Source of the DNA: Actinomycetota bacterium
GTDB lineage: Bacteria > Actinomycetota > Thermoleophilia > Miltoncostaeales > Miltoncostaeaceae
DNA length: 6,290 bases
NCBI GenBank assembly: GCA_005800465.1
Contig: SYFI01000097.1
Span: 1 to 6,290 of the forward strand
Direction: 5' to 3'
Each line of letters starts with the position of its first letter. Positions within the stretch are counted from its first letter, which is position 1. Shown here piece by piece: positions 3,740-6,290 of the stretch. Under the pieces are notes generated by a model. It did not search any database and was not told the DNA's origin. It saw only the letters and a list, made by a program, of their open reading frames with translations. A program made the translations under genes and the position numbers.

Positions 3740-5185
3740 GTGCGATCCCGTCCACGCGCCCGCGCGCTCATCATTGCCCTTCTGGCGATACTCATCGGAT
3801 CCACGCTCGCGTGGACCCCAGCCGCCATGGCGCATGCGGTGGTCGAGAAGATCGCGCCGGATGATCGCCAGCGGATCGATCGATCGCTTGCCGATGTGCA
3901 GATCACCTTCTCGGAGGCCATCCAGTTGCTCTCGCCCACCGACGCCTCGGTGGTGACGGCCACCGGTGAATCGGTGGTGCGTGGCTCCGCGCAGGTGCCA
4001 GCGGGCAACTCGCATCTGCTCATCATCCCGCTCACGCGCAGCCTGCCTGCCGCCACCTACACCACGCGGTGGCGCGTGGTGTCAGCCGACGGCCACATCG
4101 TGGGTGGGGCGGCCGTGTTCGCCGTGGGCGACGTTCCCATCGGCGCGCCATACCTCGGGGGCGCCGGCGGTGCGAGCGGGCCCGCAGAGACGTCAGTCTG
4201 GGCCATGAGTGCACGGTGGATCGAGCTGGTGGGTATCGGCGGCCTCGTAGCCCTGATGCTGTTCCGCCTGCTGATCTGGCGCGCGGCATGGCGCCCCCCA
4301 CCCCGCATTGGACGCGCATCGCAGGATGCCGTGCTCGCGTGGTCACGCGACTCGTGGTGGATCGGGTTCGGCGCACTGGCGTTCGTGTCGCTGCTGGGTG
4401 AGGCGTACGTACTGGTGGTGAAAACCGCGAGTGCGCTCGGCATCAGCGTGTGGGGCGCGCTCGGTGACCCCGCAGGAGTGGTACGCGTGCTGGCCGACAC
4501 GCGGTTTGGCGATCTGCTGCAAATCCGCACTCTGGCGCTATTCGTGCTGTTTGCGCTTGGCGTGTGGCGTTTCCTCGTCGAATACCGCAGTGGTGAGGCC
4601 CCGCCGCAGGACGATGCCGATGGCGGCCTGTGGCCGGGAATCGTCATGCTCGCCGCGTCGCTGGTGGCACTGGGATCCATCTCTGCTCAGGGCCACGCAT
4701 CGGTGACCTCGCTGCCAACTCTGCAGGTACCCGTTGATGCCCTGCACGCCGCCTGCGCCGCCGGGTGGGTGGGTGGCCTGATCATCATCACCATCTGGGT
4801 TGTCCGGCTGCCAAAGGTGGCAGGCGCTGACGGCCGCGCGATGGGGGGCATTCTGCTGGTCCGGTTCTCGGCACTCGCCCTCATTGCCGTGGGGCTCGTC
4901 GTGCTCTCTGGCGCGGTACGCGCATTCGGCCAGATGAGCAGCCCCGCCGACCTGTGGCGCACCTCGTATGGCTGGACGATCCTCGTGAAGATCGGGCTGC
5001 TGGCCATCGCGGGCGTTCTGGCACTCCGGTCGCGGCACATCGTGTCGGCACTTCGCCGGGCGGGGACGCCCAATACCGCGACGCTCGCGATCATGCGCAG
5101 AAATGCCTGGATCGAAATCGGTGTGACGCTCACCATCGTCGTGGCGTCATCACTGCTGGTGGCACAGGTGCCACCGCTCGGATGA
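3740..5185 (+). CDS. CopC-CopD fusion copper resistance/transport protein
   Basis: A 481-aa membrane protein joining extracytoplasmic CopC to membrane CopD, as in YcnJ-type proteins. Residues 1-31 are a signal peptide (Arg-rich start, hydrophobic core) with cleavage predicted after AMA, leaving His32 as the mature N-terminus. His32 with D117 and H119 (SADGH) matches the Cu(II) site of CopC. The mature CopC domain (32 to about 135) has no Met or Cys, so the Met-rich Cu(I) site of some homologues is absent. The CopD part has about eight membrane segments, near 157-178, 205-227, 259-280, 297-316, 331-355, 370-395, 410-430 and 456-478. It includes GHAS (H319) and DALHAACAAGWVGGL (H336), the CopD core, and TSYGWTILVKIGLL (408-421). 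The start is GTG 3740, because the signal peptide fits. It overlaps the next gene as ATGA, suggesting an operon. It probably binds and imports copper. Confidence 0.93.
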   Translation: MRSRPRARALIIALLAILIGSTLAWTPAAMAHAVVEKIAPDDRQRIDRSLADVQITFSEAIQLLSPTDASVVTATGESVVRGSAQVPAGNSHLLIIPLTRSLPAATYTTRWRVVSADGHIVGGAAVFAVGDVPIGAPYLGGAGGASGPAETSVWAMSARWIELVGIGGLVALMLFRLLIWRAAWRPPPRIGRASQDAVLAWSRDSWWIGFGALAFVSLLGEAYVLVVKTASALGISVWGALGDPAGVVRVLADTRFGDLLQIRTLALFVLFALGVWRFLVEYRSGEAPPQDDADGGLWPGIVMLAASLVALGSISAQGHASVTSLPTLQVPVDALHAACAAGWVGGLIIITIWVVRLPKVAGADGRAMGGILLVRFSALALIAVGLVVLSGAVRAFGQMSSPADLWRTSYGWTILVKIGLLAIAGVLALRSRHIVSALRRAGTPNTATLAIMRRNAWIEIGVTLTIVVASSLLVAQVPPLG

Positions 5186-5697
5186 GCCACGGCGCCCACC
5201 AAGTGCTGGTGCTTATGCGCCACGGCGTGGCTGAGGACATCGATTCCCGCCCCACCGATGACGAGCGCGAACTCACCACTGCCGGCCGTGCTGATGCCGA
5301 CCTCGCAGCCCAAGGCCTTGTGGCGCTCGGCATACGGCCGGACGTCGTGGTGTCGAGCCCGCTCATCCGCTGCCACCAGACAGCCGAGATGGTGGCCCGG
5401 GCCGCGGGGTGCCCGCTGCACGACGACCGGCGGCTGGCCCCGGGCATGACCACCGACGACCTGCTCGATCTGGTGATCGACTTACCGGATGCTCACGTGA
5501 TTGTGGCGTGCTCGCACCAGCCGGGGCTCACGTATGCGCTGTCCGAAATCACCGGATGTGGCGAGATCGGGTTTCACCGACCGCAGGCGGCGGTGATCTC
5601 GTTGACATCGCCACGGCCAGGTGGCGGATCGCTCGTGGCCCTGCTTCCCCCGCGCGTGCTGCGTGCGGCGGCACAGGAGTCAGGCTCGGGCCGCTAA
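5182..5697 (+). CDS. SixA-like histidine phosphatase
   Basis: A 171-aa cytoplasmic protein of the histidine phosphatase superfamily (branch 1), nearest in size and pattern to SixA phosphohistidine phosphatases. The catalytic motif R13-H14-G15 lies in VLVLMRHGVAED, and H14 is the phospho-acceptor. LTTAGR (31-36), SSPLIRCHQTAE (58-69, R63) and the second histidine H112 in CSHQPGLT complete the active site. In SixA homologues the substrate is a phosphorylated His on a signalling or phosphotransfer protein; none is encoded here, so the partner is unknown. ATG 5182 overlaps the copCD stop (ATGA), so translational coupling is likely; no independent promoter is evident. The stop TAA overlaps that of the convergent 123-aa gene. 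The tail from about 146 on is Gly, Pro and Ala rich and less family-like. Confidence 0.88.
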   Translation: MSHGAHQVLVLMRHGVAEDIDSRPTDDERELTTAGRADADLAAQGLVALGIRPDVVVSSPLIRCHQTAEMVARAAGCPLHDDRRLAPGMTTDDLLDLVIDLPDAHVIVACSHQPGLTYALSEITGCGEIGFHRPQAAVISLTSPRPGGGSLVALLPPRVLRAAAQESGSGR

Positions 5698-6065
5698 ACC
5701 ACTGCGACGGTGTTGAGCGCGCGCGCCAGGAGGGCGGCCGGCTCGCCGTCAACGACGGTGAGGCCCAGCTCCTCAATCTTCACCAGCAACAGGCGACGCG
5801 CCTCGCGGCGCTGCATGTGCAGTGCCTCCCAGCCCGCAGCCTCGGCGTCCTTACCGTTCTGCTTTGCGAGATCGTGCAGCGTGCGCGATACGTGCTCGAG
5901 CGGGGTCGGCGCCACAAGGCGATCATGGGCGTCAACCAGCAGGATGGCGCGCATCCACGATGTGTCACCCGACTCGCGGGCCTGACGCGACCACTCGGGC
6001 GGCATCAGGTCTTCAAGGGCACCGATAATCCCGGTCCAGATCTGGGTGTTGGGGGCGTCGCTCAT
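5694..6065 (-). CDS. Hypothetical protein, 123 aa
   Basis: Not recognised. Starts MSDAPNTQIWTGIIGALEDL and ends ARALNTVAVV. A hydrophobic strand ILLVDAHDRLVAP (41-53) sits in the middle; the second half has a charged helix around 76-99 (AAGWEALHMQRREARRLLLV), then a strand GLTVVDG (101-107). There is no signal peptide or membrane segment, and none of the residue patterns belongs to an enzyme family I know. An in-frame ATG at 6101 would add 12 residues (ARRGAPSHAHR-like) but lies inside the gltA terminator hairpin, so ATG 6065 is preferred; neither start has a Shine-Dalgarno. Long open frame, neighbour-like codon use and the overlapping convergent stop support coding. It follows gltA on the same strand with a 62-bp gap. 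Confidence 0.7.
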   Translation of the reverse strand: MSDAPNTQIWTGIIGALEDLMPPEWSRQARESGDTSWMRAILLVDAHDRLVAPTPLEHVSRTLHDLAKQNGKDAEAAGWEALHMQRREARRLLLVKIEELGLTVVDGEPAALLARALNTVAVV

Positions 6066-6085
6066 ACGGTGCGCATGCGATGGCG

Positions 6086-6118
6086 CGCCCCGCCGGGCCA
6101 TATGGGCCGGGCGGGGCG
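6086..6118 (-). terminator. Strong hairpin downstream of gltA
   Basis: CGCCCCGCC (6086-6094) pairs with GGCGGGGCG (6110-6118), 9 GC pairs. After one mismatch (6095/6109), GGCC pairs with GGCC (6096-6099 with 6105-6108) around a 5-nt loop. It begins 10 bases past the gltA stop. There is no U-run, but stem strength and position make it the best terminator in the window. It separates gltA from the 123-aa gene. Confidence 0.6.
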
Positions 6119-6127
6119 AAGTGCCAT

Positions 6128-6290
6128 CTAGCGTGCCGATACCTCGACGTAGTCGCGCTCGCCGGAACCGATGTAGACCTGGCGTGGGCGGGAGATCTTC
6201 TGATCCTTGTCCTGAATCATCTCAAGCCACTGCGCAACCCAACCCGGGGCGCGACCGATGGCAAACATGACTGTGAACATCTCGGTGGGA
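6128..6290 (-). CDS. gltA: Citrate synthase, C-terminal 53 residues (partial)
   Basis: The frame enters at the right edge (first full codon at 6289) and stops at TAG 6128-6130. It shows the C-terminal part of the small domain of citrate synthase, which condenses oxaloacetate and acetyl-CoA at entry to the TCA cycle. TEMFTVMFAIGRAPGWVAQW (2-21 of the visible part) and KISRPRQVYIG (31-41) are strong family signatures; the first Arg of RPRQ corresponds to a citrate-contacting arginine of the E. coli enzyme. The catalytic His and Asp residues lie upstream, outside the window. The ending ERDYVEVSAR resembles GltA of bacteria with the 427-430 residue enzyme. Confidence 0.96.
   Translation of the reverse strand, partial: PTEMFTVMFAIGRAPGWVAQWLEMIQDKDQKISRPRQVYIGSGERDYVEVSAR

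Noticed and set aside
3874..3886. GATC tetranucleotide run (three copies plus one base) in copCD as a phase-variable repeat
   Set aside because: Three copies are too few for frequent slippage, and the run encodes ordinary residues (I-D-R-S) of the CopC domain.
3677..4015. N-terminal extension of FabI beyond ATG 3676
   Set aside because: It would cover the signal peptide and CopC domain of the divergent gene; FabI proteins start near this Met and the 268-aa length is normal.
4057..5421. Two long minus-strand frames (4057-4680, 4687-5421) opposite copCD and the phosphatase gene
   Set aside because: Low-complexity Arg, Ser, Pro and Thr rich translations opposite genes with recognisable motifs; shadows.
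1..6290. Mobile elements, CRISPR array, tRNA/rRNA genes, prophage or defence system
   Set aside because: No transposase, integrase, regularly spaced repeats, tRNA-like fold or defence-type domain was found on either strand.

Overview
The window is GC-rich bacterial chromosome with little non-coding space. It holds eight complete protein genes plus one partial gene at each end. High G+C, a CopCD fusion, a FabI-type enoyl reductase and TANNNT hexamers placed 7 to 11 nt before start codons fit a high-GC Gram-positive bacterium (Actinomycetota). A Thermoleophilia-like lineage is possible, but this is inference from style and not from a marker gene. There is no mobile element, CRISPR array, tRNA or rRNA. 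Most of the window is ordinary housekeeping sequence.

Layout, left to right: (1) the possible last codons of a + strand gene (1-57) converge on a universal stress protein gene (54-539, -); (2) divergent from it is an unrecognised acidic protein of 242 aa (637-1365, +) with three identical 27-bp repeats; (3) a 69-aa hypothetical gene (1421-1630, -) lies behind a 122-bp leader that can fold into a hairpin with a possible pseudoknot; (4) a YfcE-like metallophosphoesterase (1753-2382, -) is divergent from a cysteine-free Rrf2-family regulator (2427-2855, +), with an inverted repeat between them; (5) fabI (2870-3676, -) converges on the rrf2-family gene and shares a 63-bp divergent control region with copCD (3740-5185, +); (6) copCD overlaps a SixA-like histidine phosphatase gene (5182-5697, +) by ATGA; (7) a 123-aa hypothetical gene (5694-6065, -) converges on it; (8) the 3' end of citrate synthase gltA (6128-6290, -) is followed by a strong hairpin.

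No single pathway unites the genes. FabI (fatty-acid elongation) and citrate synthase (TCA cycle entry) are core metabolism. CopCD handles copper across the membrane. Usp and the Rrf2-family protein suggest stress response and regulation. The most interesting points are regulatory: putative leaderless starts, two possible mini-ORFs at rrf2 and at the acidic-protein gene, and the structured leader of the 69-aa gene. I see no convincing evidence of a new multi-gene system.
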